Assembly: GCF_007483665.1 (NCBI RefSeq)
Contig: NZ_VIQO01000023.1
Span: 245,349-309,348 of the forward strand
Length of the DNA: 64,000 bases
Reading direction: 5' to 3'
DNA from: Catellatospora sichuanensis
GTDB taxonomy: Bacteria; Actinomycetota; Actinomycetes; Mycobacteriales; Micromonosporaceae
Shown here: one piece after another, positions 12,549 through 20,332 of the stretch
Position numbering within the stretch: the first letter of the stretch is position 1
Layout: each line of letters opens with the position of its first letter
Program-made: the position numbers and the translations under genes
The notes under the pieces: generated by a model
What the model was told of the DNA's origin: nothing
Database searches by the model: none
What the model saw: only the letters and a program-made list of their open reading frames with translations

Positions 12549-12694
12549 CACCGCAACGGGGCGGCAGTTCCCCGCACCCCGCTGCGGCACGACCGGTGGC
12601 GGGCGCCGGCACCGCCACCGCGGCGGAATAGCATTTGATATCCGACTTTGCGGAGCAAGGCGACGAGTCCGGCACGGGCTCGGGAAGGACCACG

Positions 12695-12796
12695 GTGGAC
12701 GCAACGGCGCTCGCAGCACACCCCGACGGCGCTCGCCGCACGGTGCCGTCCCCCGTCCGCGAGCCGCACCGCTTGGCGACGGAGGCGGGCACATGA
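12695..12796 (+). CDS. Small ORF translationally coupled to the MEDS-HATPase gene
   Basis: GTG at 12695 with GGAAGGA about six bases upstream opens a 33-codon frame (VDATALAAHPDGARR ... ATEAGT). Its TGA overlaps the ATG of the next gene (ATGA). No homologue is recognised. The ribosome site and the exact overlap favour a real leader or coupling ORF, but the length is too short to be certain. Confidence 0.4.
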   Translation: MDATALAAHPDGARRTVPSPVREPHRLATEAGT

Positions 12797-13731
12797 GCCT
12801 CCCCCACCAGACACCCAGCCGCCACGACGCCCTGCAGTATCACGACGACGACCAGCTGCTCGACGCGGTGGTCCCGTTCCTGCGGGAGGGCGCGGCGGCC
12901 GGCGACAGCGTCGTGCTGATCTGTCGCCCCGACAACGCCGCCCGCCTGCGCGACGCGCTGGGCTACCACCAGGTCGTCGAACTGCCCCGCGAGGACGTGT
13001 ACGGCGGCACCGTGGCAGCCCTGACCGCATACCGCGACCTCGTGGAACGCGAGCAGCAGCGGGGCAGCAACCGGGTTCGTGTGGTGACCGAGATCGACTT
13101 CGGATCGCGCCCGAGCGGGCAGTGGGAGTGGGCCCGCTTCGACGCCGCGCTCGGCCAGGTCCTCGCCCGCTACCCGATCTGGAACCTCTGCCTCTACGAC
13201 CGTCGGCGGGTCCCCGCGGAGATCCTCCGCGCCGGCGAGAGCAGCCACTCCCATCTGCTCGCCGACGGCGGGCGGGTGCCCAGCGCCGGTTACACCGATC
13301 CGGTGACCCTGCTGGGCGACGCCCGCATGCGCTGGCGTGACCCGCTGGAGAACGGCCCACCCAGGCTGGACGTCGCCGGCCCGCACGACCTGGCCGCGCT
13401 ACGGGCCGCCGTCGAGGAGATACTGCTCCGTGACGGCGTGTCCGCGTACGCCGTGCAGGGGTTCGTGCTGGCCGTCAGCGAGGTCGCCACCAACGCGATC
13501 CTGCACGGGGCGCCCCCGGTGCGGGTGCGTCTGTGGTCTGACGGCGAGCGGGCGCTGTGCTCGGTGTCCGATGGCGGTCACTGCTTCAGCCCGTACAGCG
13601 GTTATGTGCCCACGGACCGGGCGGTGGGCGCCGGCGGCATGGGACTGTGGCTGGCCCGTCAGATGAGCGACGACCTCACCGTGGACGCGGCGGCCGACGG
13701 CTGCACGGTCCGCCTCGGCCTCAACGCCTGA
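12793..13731 (+). CDS. MEDS domain-HATPase anti-sigma regulatory kinase (RsbA-like)
   Basis: 312 residues. The N-terminal ~175 residues match the MEDS (MEthanogen/methylotroph, DcmR Sensory) domain: HDALQYHDDDQLLDAVVPFL, VLICRPDNAARL, NLCLYDRRRVPAEIL. Residues ~190-312 are a GHKL ATPase with N-box AVSEVATNAILHG, VSDGG and GMGLWLARQM, as in anti-sigma kinases. The pair is known from RsbA-type regulators, where MEDS senses a signal and the ATPase half phosphorylates or sequesters a partner. It follows the GAF-SpoIIE gene on the same strand after 244 bases, with a small coupled ORF between them. It is a plausible second anti-sigma arm of the island. Confidence 0.83.
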   Translation: MSLPHQTPSRHDALQYHDDDQLLDAVVPFLREGAAAGDSVVLICRPDNAARLRDALGYHQVVELPREDVYGGTVAALTAYRDLVEREQQRGSNRVRVVTEIDFGSRPSGQWEWARFDAALGQVLARYPIWNLCLYDRRRVPAEILRAGESSHSHLLADGGRVPSAGYTDPVTLLGDARMRWRDPLENGPPRLDVAGPHDLAALRAAVEEILLRDGVSAYAVQGFVLAVSEVATNAILHGAPPVRVRLWSDGERALCSVSDGGHCFSPYSGYVPTDRAVGAGGMGLWLARQMSDDLTVDAAADGCTVRLGLNA

Positions 13732-13767
13732 CTCGGCCGCGCGGGCCGCGCCCCGGTGCAACCCGGT

Positions 13768-14256
13768 TCAGCCGTCCGGCCGGGTGGACCAGCCCACCCC
13801 GGGGGCACCCTCGTCCGAGTCGGGCGGCTGGGGTCGCTGGCCGCGGGTCAGGTCGTTCCACGTGATCACACCGATGACGCGGTCGCTCTCGCAGACGGGC
13901 AGGCGGCGCAGCGAGCGCTCCTTCATGATCCGGGCGGCCTCCCCGGTGTCGTCGTCCGCGTGCACGGTCACCAGCTCCCGGTTCGTCAGCTCGCCGGCGA
14001 CGACGGTGCCGGGGTCGCGCTCCGCGGCGACCACCCGCACGATGTCCCCGCTGGTCACGATGCCGATCAGGCGTTCGCCGTCGGTCACCAGGACGTCGCC
14101 GATGCCATGGTCTCGCATCAGCCGAGCCGCCTCGGTCAGCGTCGTGCCGGCGTCGACGCGCACCGGCCGGCCGGTCATGACGTCGCGGATCGTTCGTCCG
14201 ATCATCTGCTCCCCCACGCTCCCAGTGTCGTCGTGCGCGGACCGCGCCGTGCTCAT
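13768..14256 (-). CDS. CBS-domain pair protein
   Basis: About 162 residues with two CBS motifs: ~20-75 (IRDVMTGRPVRVDAGTTLTE ... IGIVTSGDIVRVV) and ~90-145 (NRELVTVHADDDTGEAARIM ... VIGVITWNDL). CBS pairs bind adenine nucleotides and act as energy or stress sensors. ATG 14256 overlaps the stop of the upstream gene (ATGA), supporting this start; an ATG at 14205 with GGGGGAG close upstream is an alternative and would remove only the N-terminal tail. It is convergent with the MEDS-HATPase gene. Confidence 0.85.
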   Translation of the reverse strand: MSTARSAHDDTGSVGEQMIGRTIRDVMTGRPVRVDAGTTLTEAARLMRDHGIGDVLVTDGERLIGIVTSGDIVRVVAAERDPGTVVAGELTNRELVTVHADDDTGEAARIMKERSLRRLPVCESDRVIGVITWNDLTRGQRPQPPDSDEGAPGVGWSTRPDG

Positions 14257-14593
14257 TCGCCGGTCTGCCCGTGCGGCGCGGTCACCGGCTTCGACTCGGG
14301 CGAACCGTGCTGCCGCAGGAAGATGCTCAGCACGATGAGCGCGCCGACGGCCAGGAATTCGCTCTGCAGGAACTCCGACTCCCAGTTCTCGAACACCGCC
14401 TCCGCGAAGTGCCCGGTGCGCAGGTAGTGCCAATAGGAGTCGGCGGTCACGCCGTAGTCGGCCAGCTCCTCGTTGCGCACCTGCCAGCGAACAGGCTCTG
14501 CAGCACGATGAACACGGCGAATGCGCCGAACATCGCCACCGACAGCGCATGGTCGCGCAGCAGCCGCCGCGGCCGCGGCGATTCCGATGTCAC
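14253..14593 (-). pseudogene. DUF6766-type membrane protein with an apparent frameshift
   Basis: The 3' part reads VRNEELADYGVTADSYWHYL ... FENWESEFLQSEFLAV-GALIVLSIFLRQHG, matching the C-terminal half of DUF6766 proteins. The expected N-terminal helix (LRDHALSVAMFGAFAVFIVL) is present but in another frame, entered from GTG 14593. The frames meet near 14490, where TTCGCTGGCAGG suggests a few bases were lost relative to a normal ...AGWQVRNEE junction. Either the gene is broken or the assembly has an error here. If translated only from GTG 14480 it would give a 75-residue protein with one membrane helix. Its stop overlaps the CBS gene start. Confidence 0.6.
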
Positions 14594-14785
14594 CACTGCC
14601 CCGTTCCCCGCGCCATGCCCCACAAACGCCCGGTTCGCGTAGGCGGTGACGGCCCGATCACCATGCCTAGACCTTCCTAGGCTGCTAGACCAATACCTCG
14701 GTCAGGAAAAGGATGCTTGCGGCATTCATGACGGAAACCACTCTGTGGGACGTTTGGGTCAAGCAAGACAGGGTAAGCCGGGCGA

Positions 14786-16369
14786 GTGCGCAGAGCTGAG
14801 ATCGACAGCAGCCCCACCGGCCTGTTCGACGCGGTGCTGTTCGACCGCGACAACACTTTGATCCGCGATGTGCCCCGGCTCAGCGACCCGGATCTGGTCG
14901 TGCCGATGCCCGGCGTACGCGCCGCCCTGGACCTGCTGCGGGACGCCGGGCTGCGGATCGGCGTCGTGTCGCACCAGTCCGCCGTCGGCTTCGGGTTCGT
15001 CACCCGCGCGCAGGCCGAGATGGTCGACGCCCGCATCGAGCAGCTGCTCGGCCCCTTCGACACGTGGCAGACCTGCTGGCACACCCCCGCCGACGGGTGC
15101 GCCTGCCGCAAACCCTCGCCCGGCCTGATCACCGCCGCAGCCCGTGCGCTCGGGATCGGCCCGCACCGCTGCGTGATGGTCGGCGACCTCGGCACGGACC
15201 TGCAGGCCGCGGCAGCGGCCGGGGCGACCGGGCTGCTGGTGCCGACCGGGCAGACCTGCGTGGCCGAGACCGCCGCGGCTCCGTACCGCGTTTCGAGCCT
15301 GCTCACCGCCGCCGAGTGGATCCTCGCCCGCCGGCAGCTGCTGCGCCCCGGCCCGGCGGGAGCCGACGAGCCCGGCAACGTGCTCGCGGTGCGCGCCGGC
15401 TCGGCCGGAGACGTGCTGCTCGCCGGACCGGCACTGCGGGCGCTGGCCGCGCGGGCACACTCGGTAACCCTGCTCACCGGGCCGCTGGGGGTGCCCGCAG
15501 GACGGCTGCTGCCCGGCGTGACCCGGGTCCTGGAATGGCGCACCCCGTGGGCCGAACGCGACCCGGCGCCGGTCGACCGGTCGGCCGTGGACGGGCTCAT
15601 CGACACGGTGCGCTGCTGGCAGATCGACGAGGCCGTCATCTTCACCTCGGCGGCCCAGTCGCCGCTGCCCACCGCGCTGCTGCTGCGGCTGGCCGGGGTC
15701 GGCCGGATCAGCGCCGTCTGCGAGGACTATCCCGGGGCCCTGCTCGACGTACGCCACCACGTGCCCGACGACCTGCCCGAGGCGCAGCGCGCGCTGTCGC
15801 TGGCGGCCGCGGCCGGCTACGGCCTGCCCCCCGGTGACGACGGGCGGCTGCGCACCGTGCTGCCGGCGACGGGAGCGCGTACCGGCCGCGTCGTCGTCCA
15901 CCCCGGCGCCGGTGCCTCGGCCCGCGGGCTACCCCGCAAGATCGCCGTGGAGATCGTACGGGAGCTGGCGCTCTCCGGCCGGGAGGTGCTGGTCACCGGG
16001 GGACCCGACGAGACCGAACTGACCGCCGAGGTGGCCGGCGACGTGGCGGGCAACCTCGGCGGGCAGACGGACCTCGCCGCGCTGGGCCGCCTACTGGCCG
16101 GCTCTGCCTGCCTGGTCGTGGGCAACACCGGCCCGGCACACCTGGCCGCGGCGGTCGGCACCCCCGTGGTGAGCATGTTCGCTCCGACGGTGCCGTTCGC
16201 CCGATGGGGCCCGCACGGCGTCCCGCACGTACGGCTCGGCGACCCCGACGCGCCCTGCCGCGACACCCGCGCGCTCACCTGCGCCCAGCCCGGCCACCCC
16301 TGCCTCGGTGAGATCGACCCCGCCGAGGTCGTCGCCGCCGTGGAGCTGCTGGCTCGGACCAGGCCGTGA
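14786..16369 (+). CDS. HAD-IIIA phosphatase fused to family-9 glycosyltransferase
   Basis: 527 residues. Residues ~10-180 are a HAD-IIIA phosphatase like GmhB (heptose 1,7-bisphosphate phosphatase): DxD nucleophile pair in VLFDRDNTLI, zinc loop CWHTPADGCACRKP and GDLGTDLQAA. Residues ~195-525 form a GT9 heptosyltransferase fold: VLAVRAGSAGDVLLAGPALR, VVVHPGAGASARGLP and GNTGPAHLAAAVGTP. The two activities are normally separate in ADP-heptose pathways of Gram-negatives, so a phosphatase-transferase fusion here suggests assembly of a heptose- or related-sugar glycoconjugate. No other ADP-heptose genes lie nearby. GTG 14786 has no clear ribosome site; the start is the first one that keeps the HAD motif. 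Confidence 0.82.
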   Translation: MRRAEIDSSPTGLFDAVLFDRDNTLIRDVPRLSDPDLVVPMPGVRAALDLLRDAGLRIGVVSHQSAVGFGFVTRAQAEMVDARIEQLLGPFDTWQTCWHTPADGCACRKPSPGLITAAARALGIGPHRCVMVGDLGTDLQAAAAAGATGLLVPTGQTCVAETAAAPYRVSSLLTAAEWILARRQLLRPGPAGADEPGNVLAVRAGSAGDVLLAGPALRALAARAHSVTLLTGPLGVPAGRLLPGVTRVLEWRTPWAERDPAPVDRSAVDGLIDTVRCWQIDEAVIFTSAAQSPLPTALLLRLAGVGRISAVCEDYPGALLDVRHHVPDDLPEAQRALSLAAAAGYGLPPGDDGRLRTVLPATGARTGRVVVHPGAGASARGLPRKIAVEIVRELALSGREVLVTGGPDETELTAEVAGDVAGNLGGQTDLAALGRLLAGSACLVVGNTGPAHLAAAVGTPVVSMFAPTVPFARWGPHGVPHVRLGDPDAPCRDTRALTCAQPGHPCLGEIDPAEVVAAVELLARTRP

Positions 16370-16441
16370 GCGATCTGCGACGGCCCGAGACGGCGCGACG
16401 CGCAGGCGCCGTGGCCCGCGGCCGAAGGACGCTCGCGCGGG

Positions 16442-16684
16442 TCACTCCTCCGGGTCGACCAGCGCGCGGAAGCGGTAGATCCAGGCCGGTTCCCCGGCCG
16501 GGTTGGCTTCGCGCACGTACACGGCCTCCCACGGGTCGTCCCCGGCCCACCGGTCCCGGCCGGCGTCCAGCCCGGTCGGCAGCCAGATCGAGTACGTCTC
16601 CGGCGGATCGGTGGCCGAGTCCACCTCGATCTCCCGTGTGATCTCGGCAGCGCCATGCACGAACTTCGCGGCGATCCTGTCCAC
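16442..16684 (-). CDS. Small hypothetical protein
   Basis: About 80 residues (VDRIAAKFVHGAAEITREIE ... WIYRFRALVDPEE), soluble, with a beta-rich pattern; I do not recognise a family. GTG 16684 is chosen because GGAGGGAG lies about nine bases upstream. An upstream in-frame start at 16753 is possible but would add a low-complexity Arg-rich leader. It is convergent with the HAD-GT9 gene and sits in a run of small proteins typical of actinomycete stress regions. Confidence 0.6.
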   Translation of the reverse strand: MDRIAAKFVHGAAEITREIEVDSATDPPETYSIWLPTGLDAGRDRWAGDDPWEAVYVREANPAGEPAWIYRFRALVDPEE

Positions 16685-16808
16685 CCGAACCGACTCCCTC
16701 CGAGGTCTGAAGGAGTCGCCGCCGCGGAAGCGACCACTCCTCCACACCCACATCTGCCGACCTCCGTCCGCGGGGACTGGTCCGTCCCGCGGCCCGTTCA
16801 GGGCCGAT

Positions 16809-17207
16809 TCACACCTCGGCGGCGAGGTGGTCGGCCGGCACGTTCAGAGTCACCACCCCGTCGCGCACGCCGGCGATCTGGGCGGCCCCGGCATAACGGC
16901 CGCGCCGCAGCGGCACCCTGCTCTTGATCTTCAGGTAGCCTTCGCGCAGCAACAGCTCGGCGAGCTCCTGCTCGACGTCCGGCTCCGGACCGGCGGCCTC
17001 CTGCGCGATCCGCCCGAACAGGCTCACCGACTCGCTCATCCGCTGGCCCTGCGCGGTGACCGCGGCCCCGTCGCCGATCTTGACGTCCTGCACGGTGCCC
17101 AGCTCGGCCCCGGTGCTGTCGACGACGTGCATACCCTCGCGCACCGCGCCGATAGGCCCCGGATCGTCGATCCCGGGCACCAGCCCCGTGCCGTGCTCGT
17201 CGGCCAT
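16809..17207 (-). CDS. PRC-barrel/DUF2171-like protein
   Basis: 132 residues. The N-terminal half resembles a PRC-barrel or DUF2171 segment (IGAVREGMHVVDSTGAELGT, VQDVKIGDGAAV). The C-terminal half repeats a similar beta pattern (REGYLKIKSR, VTLNVPADHLAAEV). Such proteins are small, soluble and often stress-linked; biochemical function is unknown. The start has GAGG about eight bases upstream. It is the middle one of three minus-strand small genes. Confidence 0.65.
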   Translation of the reverse strand: MADEHGTGLVPGIDDPGPIGAVREGMHVVDSTGAELGTVQDVKIGDGAAVTAQGQRMSESVSLFGRIAQEAAGPEPDVEQELAELLLREGYLKIKSRVPLRRGRYAGAAQIAGVRDGVVTLNVPADHLAAEV

Positions 17208-17288
17208 GTCATGACCTCACCATGCCGGGCCGCCTCCGCGCGGGTGTTCCGGACCGTGCGTGCCCGGCCGCCGCCGCGCCGGCTCGCC

Positions 17289-17618
17289 TCAGAAGCGCTC
17301 CTCGACCTCGAGTCCGAGGGCCTGCCACAGCTCCCGGGCGTTCTCGAAGGTGCGCCCGCCCTCCAGCGTGCCCAGCTCGTCGAGCACCTCGTCGGGCGCG
17401 TCGCCACGGCGCGACACGTCGAGCAGCTGCTCGGCGGTGGCGGGGAACGTCGCCAGCGACACGTGCCGGCCGATGCTGGCGCGCAGCTCGCGGCGGTCGG
17501 GGTCACGCTCGTCGTCGCCTACGACGCCGTCGCGGCCGGGCGTGTCCCAGGACCGCGCATCGAGGTCGTCCTCGACGGGGTCGATGGCTTGCCTGCTGCC
17601 ATACGGTGTGTGCGTCAT
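17289..17618 (-). CDS. DUF2795 family protein
   Basis: 109 residues. The C-terminal ~60 residues match DUF2795 (SIGRHVSLATFPATAEQLLD, APDEVLDELGTLEGGRTFEN), a helical domain common in actinobacteria. The N-terminal ~45 residues are acidic and probably disordered. Function is unknown. A stress-sigma-type promoter candidate lies 10 bases upstream of the ATG. It is divergent from another protein of similar pattern at 17756. Confidence 0.72.
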   Translation of the reverse strand: MTHTPYGSRQAIDPVEDDLDARSWDTPGRDGVVGDDERDPDRRELRASIGRHVSLATFPATAEQLLDVSRRGDAPDEVLDELGTLEGGRTFENARELWQALGLEVEERF

Positions 17619-17627
17619 ACGGCTCGG

Positions 17628-17653
17628 ATTCCCGCAGACCGACGAACTGAAAC
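17628..17653 (-). promoter_or_regulatory. Candidate SigB/SigH-type promoter of the DUF2795 gene
   Basis: On the minus strand GTTT (17653-17650) and GGGAAT (17633-17628) are separated by 16 bases, close to the GTTT...GGGTAT pattern of actinomycete stress sigma factors. The start codon is only nine bases beyond, so the leader would be very short. Two weak boxes in GC-rich DNA can occur by chance. Confidence 0.3.
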
Positions 17654-17755
17654 GTCTTCACCCGATTTGTCCCGGCGGATACGCCTCGCGAAGGTGCGAC
17701 CAGGCGGACACTGGGTAGGACTGCCGCCGGATCGCGTACGGGAGGAGGCGGGGCG

Positions 17756-17980
17756 ATGGCCGAGGACACCTCCGGCGAGATGCTGGAGACGCTGCTGGAC
17801 ACGCTGTTCATCGGGGAGGAGCGGCTCAGCGTCGCCGAGCTGCGCCGCCGAGCGGTCGCCGAGGACATGCCCTCGGACGTGCTGCTGTCCATCGACACGC
17901 TGCCGGAGGGCGAGTACGCCCAGGACGAGGTCCTCGACGCACTGCACACGCATGCCGTGATGACACCGCCCGCGTCCTGA
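17756..17980 (+). CDS. Small DUF2795-like acidic protein
   Basis: 74 residues (MAEDTSGEMLETLLDTLFIG then LSVAELRRRAVAEDMPSDVL ... ALHTHAV). The spacing of hydrophobic residues resembles the DUF2795 fold of its divergent neighbour, but similarity is limited. A strong GGAGGAGG site is six bases before the ATG. Soluble; function unknown. Confidence 0.65.
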   Translation: MAEDTSGEMLETLLDTLFIGEERLSVAELRRRAVAEDMPSDVLLSIDTLPEGEYAQDEVLDALHTHAVMTPPAS

Positions 17981-18018
17981 GCCGGCGCCCGCACCGAACC
18001 GCCGCGGTGGGTCCGCCC

Positions 18019-18345
18019 TCAGTGGTCGACGGCGCGCTGGAGTTCGGCTTTGGTCATGGTCGAGCGGCCCTTGACGTTCTTCTTCTTGGCCTCCTCGTAG
18101 AGCTGGTCGCGGGTGCGGCCGCCCTCGCCGCGATGCGAGCGCAGCCCACCGCGACGGCCCGAGGAGATGTCCTTCTTCGACAGCGCGCTGGACTGCTTGG
18201 CCTCACCGGCGCGGGCCCGTTCCTTGTTCACGGTGCGCGCGGCGATCTCCTCCGCGACGTCCTCGGACTTGCCGCGTTCCTTCGCGCTGGCCTTGATGTG
18301 CTTGTACTGGCGCTCACGCTTGTCGCTCCAGGCCTGCTGAGGCAT
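18019..18345 (-). CDS. Basic Rho-N-like protein of the actinomycete plasmid-stabilization type
   Basis: About 108 residues, strongly basic. The N-terminal half (WSDKRERQYKHIKASAKERG, EEIAARTVNKERARAGEA) and a C-terminal SAP/Rho-N-like helical segment (TRDQLYEEAKKKNVKGRSTM) match a family usually named plasmid stabilization protein in actinomycetes. A nucleic-acid-binding role is likely but unproven, and the name does not imply a plasmid here. AAAGGAG seven bases before ATG 18345 fixes the start; longer in-frame extensions lack a site. Confidence 0.75.
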   Translation of the reverse strand: MPQQAWSDKRERQYKHIKASAKERGKSEDVAEEIAARTVNKERARAGEAKQSSALSKKDISSGRRGGLRSHRGEGGRTRDQLYEEAKKKNVKGRSTMTKAELQRAVDH

Positions 18346-18479
18346 CGTCGATCTCCTTTCAAGCTGCTGTAGGGATTCCCGCCACCCCGCGGACCGAAAC
18401 GTCCGGCGCGCCCGGAAGATCGCGCCACGGCGCGCCCGACCAGGCGCAACGCCATCCGGCACCGCTCCGTTAACACGGC

Positions 18480-20324
18480 ATGCGGCATTGCGGATCATGC
18501 GAGGAGAGCGGGGGCGCCCTCACCGACCGGTGCCTGCGGCACCGCGAGCAGGAACGGAGCGCGGCGCACGGCGCCGGGGCCGCGCCGACGCGTCCCGCCC
18601 TGCACCGCGGCCGTGGTCCACTGCACCGGGCCGCCGTCGGCCTGCTGGCCGTCGCCACGGCGCTCGCGCTGGCCGCACCCGCGGCGGCGGTGCCCGACGG
18701 CGCCGACGACCCGGACGTGCTGCGCCCGCAGGGCGTCGACGCGCAGGGCCTGCCGCTGCAGCCCGACGGCCTGGCCGGACCCTCGCGCGGCCTCGGCCAA
18801 CCGATCACCCGCATGCAGATCCTCGCCCGCGCCGCGATCTGGGCTGACGCGCAGGTCGGCTACAGCCAGCTGAAGTTCCGCAAGGGGTGGCGCACCGACT
18901 GCTCAGGCTACGTCTCGATGGCCTGGGAGCTCGGCCGCAACCACTGGACCGGGGACCTGCACCAGGTCGGCGAGCGCGTCGACTTCGAGGAGATGCGCCC
19001 CGGCGACATGCTGCTCTACCACAACAGGGCCCGGCCCAAGGACGGCTCGCACGTGGTGCTGTTCGAGCGCTGGGTCGGCGAGCCCGGCGGCGACTTCGTC
19101 ATGTACGAGCAGACGCCGCCCTCGGTCAAGCACCGCACCTGGTCGGACTCGGGCTACAGCAGGAAGAAGTACAAGTCCTACCGCTACCGCAACGTGGTCG
19201 AGAACGAGGCCGTCTGGTATCCGGTGGCCGGTGACTGGGACGGCGACGGCCGGGTCACCGCCGGGGCGGCCGTGCCGGAGGGCGACGCGTGGCGCTGGCG
19301 GCTGTCCGACGACCCGCGGGGCGCGTCGACCGACGCCGACTTCCTCTTCGGCGACGTACGCAAGCAGCCGATCGTCGGGGACTGGGACGGCGACGGCCGG
19401 TGGACGCCCGGCACCGTCGACCTGACCGGTGACCACCACGACTGGTACCTGTCGAACTCGCTGCGCGGCGGCGAGCCGGACGTGCGGGTCGGGTTCGGCG
19501 ACGTGGAGAAGGCCCCGGTGGTCGGCGACTGGGACGGCAACGGCACGTTCACCCCGGGCGTGGTCGACGCCGAGGGCGACGTGCGTGACTGGTATCTCGC
19601 CAACAGCCTGACCGGCGGCGACCACGACGTGCACGTCGGGTTCGGTGACGTGGACAAGGCGCCGGTGGTCGGCGACTGGAACGGCGACCGGGTGAGCACC
19701 CCCGGCGTCGTCGACCACGACGGCGAGCACCGGGACTGGGAGCTGACCAACAGCCTCGACGACCCGGCGACCGATACCGAGGTGTCCTTCGGGGACGTGG
19801 CGCAGCTGCCGGTGACCGGCGACTGGGACGGCGACGGCTTCGTCACCCCGGGGGTCGCCGACCCCGCCGCGGGCCACGAATGGCGGCTGTCCAACGCGCT
19901 GGTCAGCGGGATCGCCGAGACCGTCTTCGCGTACGCCGGCGCACCGGCGGCCCCGGGCCCGTCCCCGTCGCCTGGCCCGTCGGCCCCGCCGAGCATGCTC
20001 CCCCGGCCCCGCCCCGCTGCGAGCCTCTCCCCGGCCGCGCCCGTGCCCGGCACCCCGTCCCCTGGCGTCGCCCTGCCCTCGGCATCCCGGCCCGCCACGT
20101 CCCCGCCCGGCCCGCCCCTGCCCACCGGACCGGTGCCGAGCCCCGCCGGCACGCCGGGACCGGCCACCCCGACCCCTGCCCCGGCCGGGCCCTCCGCTGC
20201 TCCGGGTGGGCACGCCGGGACGCCGCCGACCGGCTCGTCGCCCGATCCGTCGGCGAGCGCGGCAGCCGACTTCGCGCCGCCACCCGGCGTGCCACCGCTG
20301 GACCAGCCCACCGTTCTGCACTGA
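18480..20324 (+). CDS. Secreted NlpC/P60-like hydrolase with five GDWDGDG repeats
   Basis: 614 residues. A Sec-type signal (AAVGLLAVATALALAAPAAA) lies unusually deep, at ~52-71, so the true start may be later or non-standard; ATG 18480 has no ribosome site. Residues ~110-230 look like a cysteine peptidase/amidase with Cys in WRTDCSGYVSMAW and His in GSHVVLFERW. Residues ~245-475 hold five ~46-residue repeats with the Ca-binding-like loop GDWDGDG, a FG-GAP/VCBS-type propeller. A Pro/Ser/Ala-rich tail (~485-600) follows and may span or bind the wall. The next gene, 8 bases downstream, has the same repeat domain, so both are likely one operon for peptidoglycan turnover. Confidence 0.75.
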   Translation: MRHCGSCEESGGALTDRCLRHREQERSAAHGAGAAPTRPALHRGRGPLHRAAVGLLAVATALALAAPAAAVPDGADDPDVLRPQGVDAQGLPLQPDGLAGPSRGLGQPITRMQILARAAIWADAQVGYSQLKFRKGWRTDCSGYVSMAWELGRNHWTGDLHQVGERVDFEEMRPGDMLLYHNRARPKDGSHVVLFERWVGEPGGDFVMYEQTPPSVKHRTWSDSGYSRKKYKSYRYRNVVENEAVWYPVAGDWDGDGRVTAGAAVPEGDAWRWRLSDDPRGASTDADFLFGDVRKQPIVGDWDGDGRWTPGTVDLTGDHHDWYLSNSLRGGEPDVRVGFGDVEKAPVVGDWDGNGTFTPGVVDAEGDVRDWYLANSLTGGDHDVHVGFGDVDKAPVVGDWNGDRVSTPGVVDHDGEHRDWELTNSLDDPATDTEVSFGDVAQLPVTGDWDGDGFVTPGVADPAAGHEWRLSNALVSGIAETVFAYAGAPAAPGPSPSPGPSAPPSMLPRPRPAASLSPAAPVPGTPSPGVALPSASRPATSPPGPPLPTGPVPSPAGTPGPATPTPAPAGPSAAPGGHAGTPPTGSSPDPSASAAADFAPPPGVPPLDQPTVLH

Positions 20325-20332
20325 GGAGAGCC

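Noticed and set aside
14594..14785. Possible small gene or regulatory RNA upstream of the HAD-GT9 gene
   Set aside because: The short frames have no ribosome site or conserved feature; CCTAG-containing half-repeats are too short to interpret.
18019..18345. Evidence of plasmid DNA from the so-called plasmid stabilization protein
   Set aside because: The family is chromosomal in most actinomycetes and the surroundings (argS, lon, glp genes) are chromosomal.
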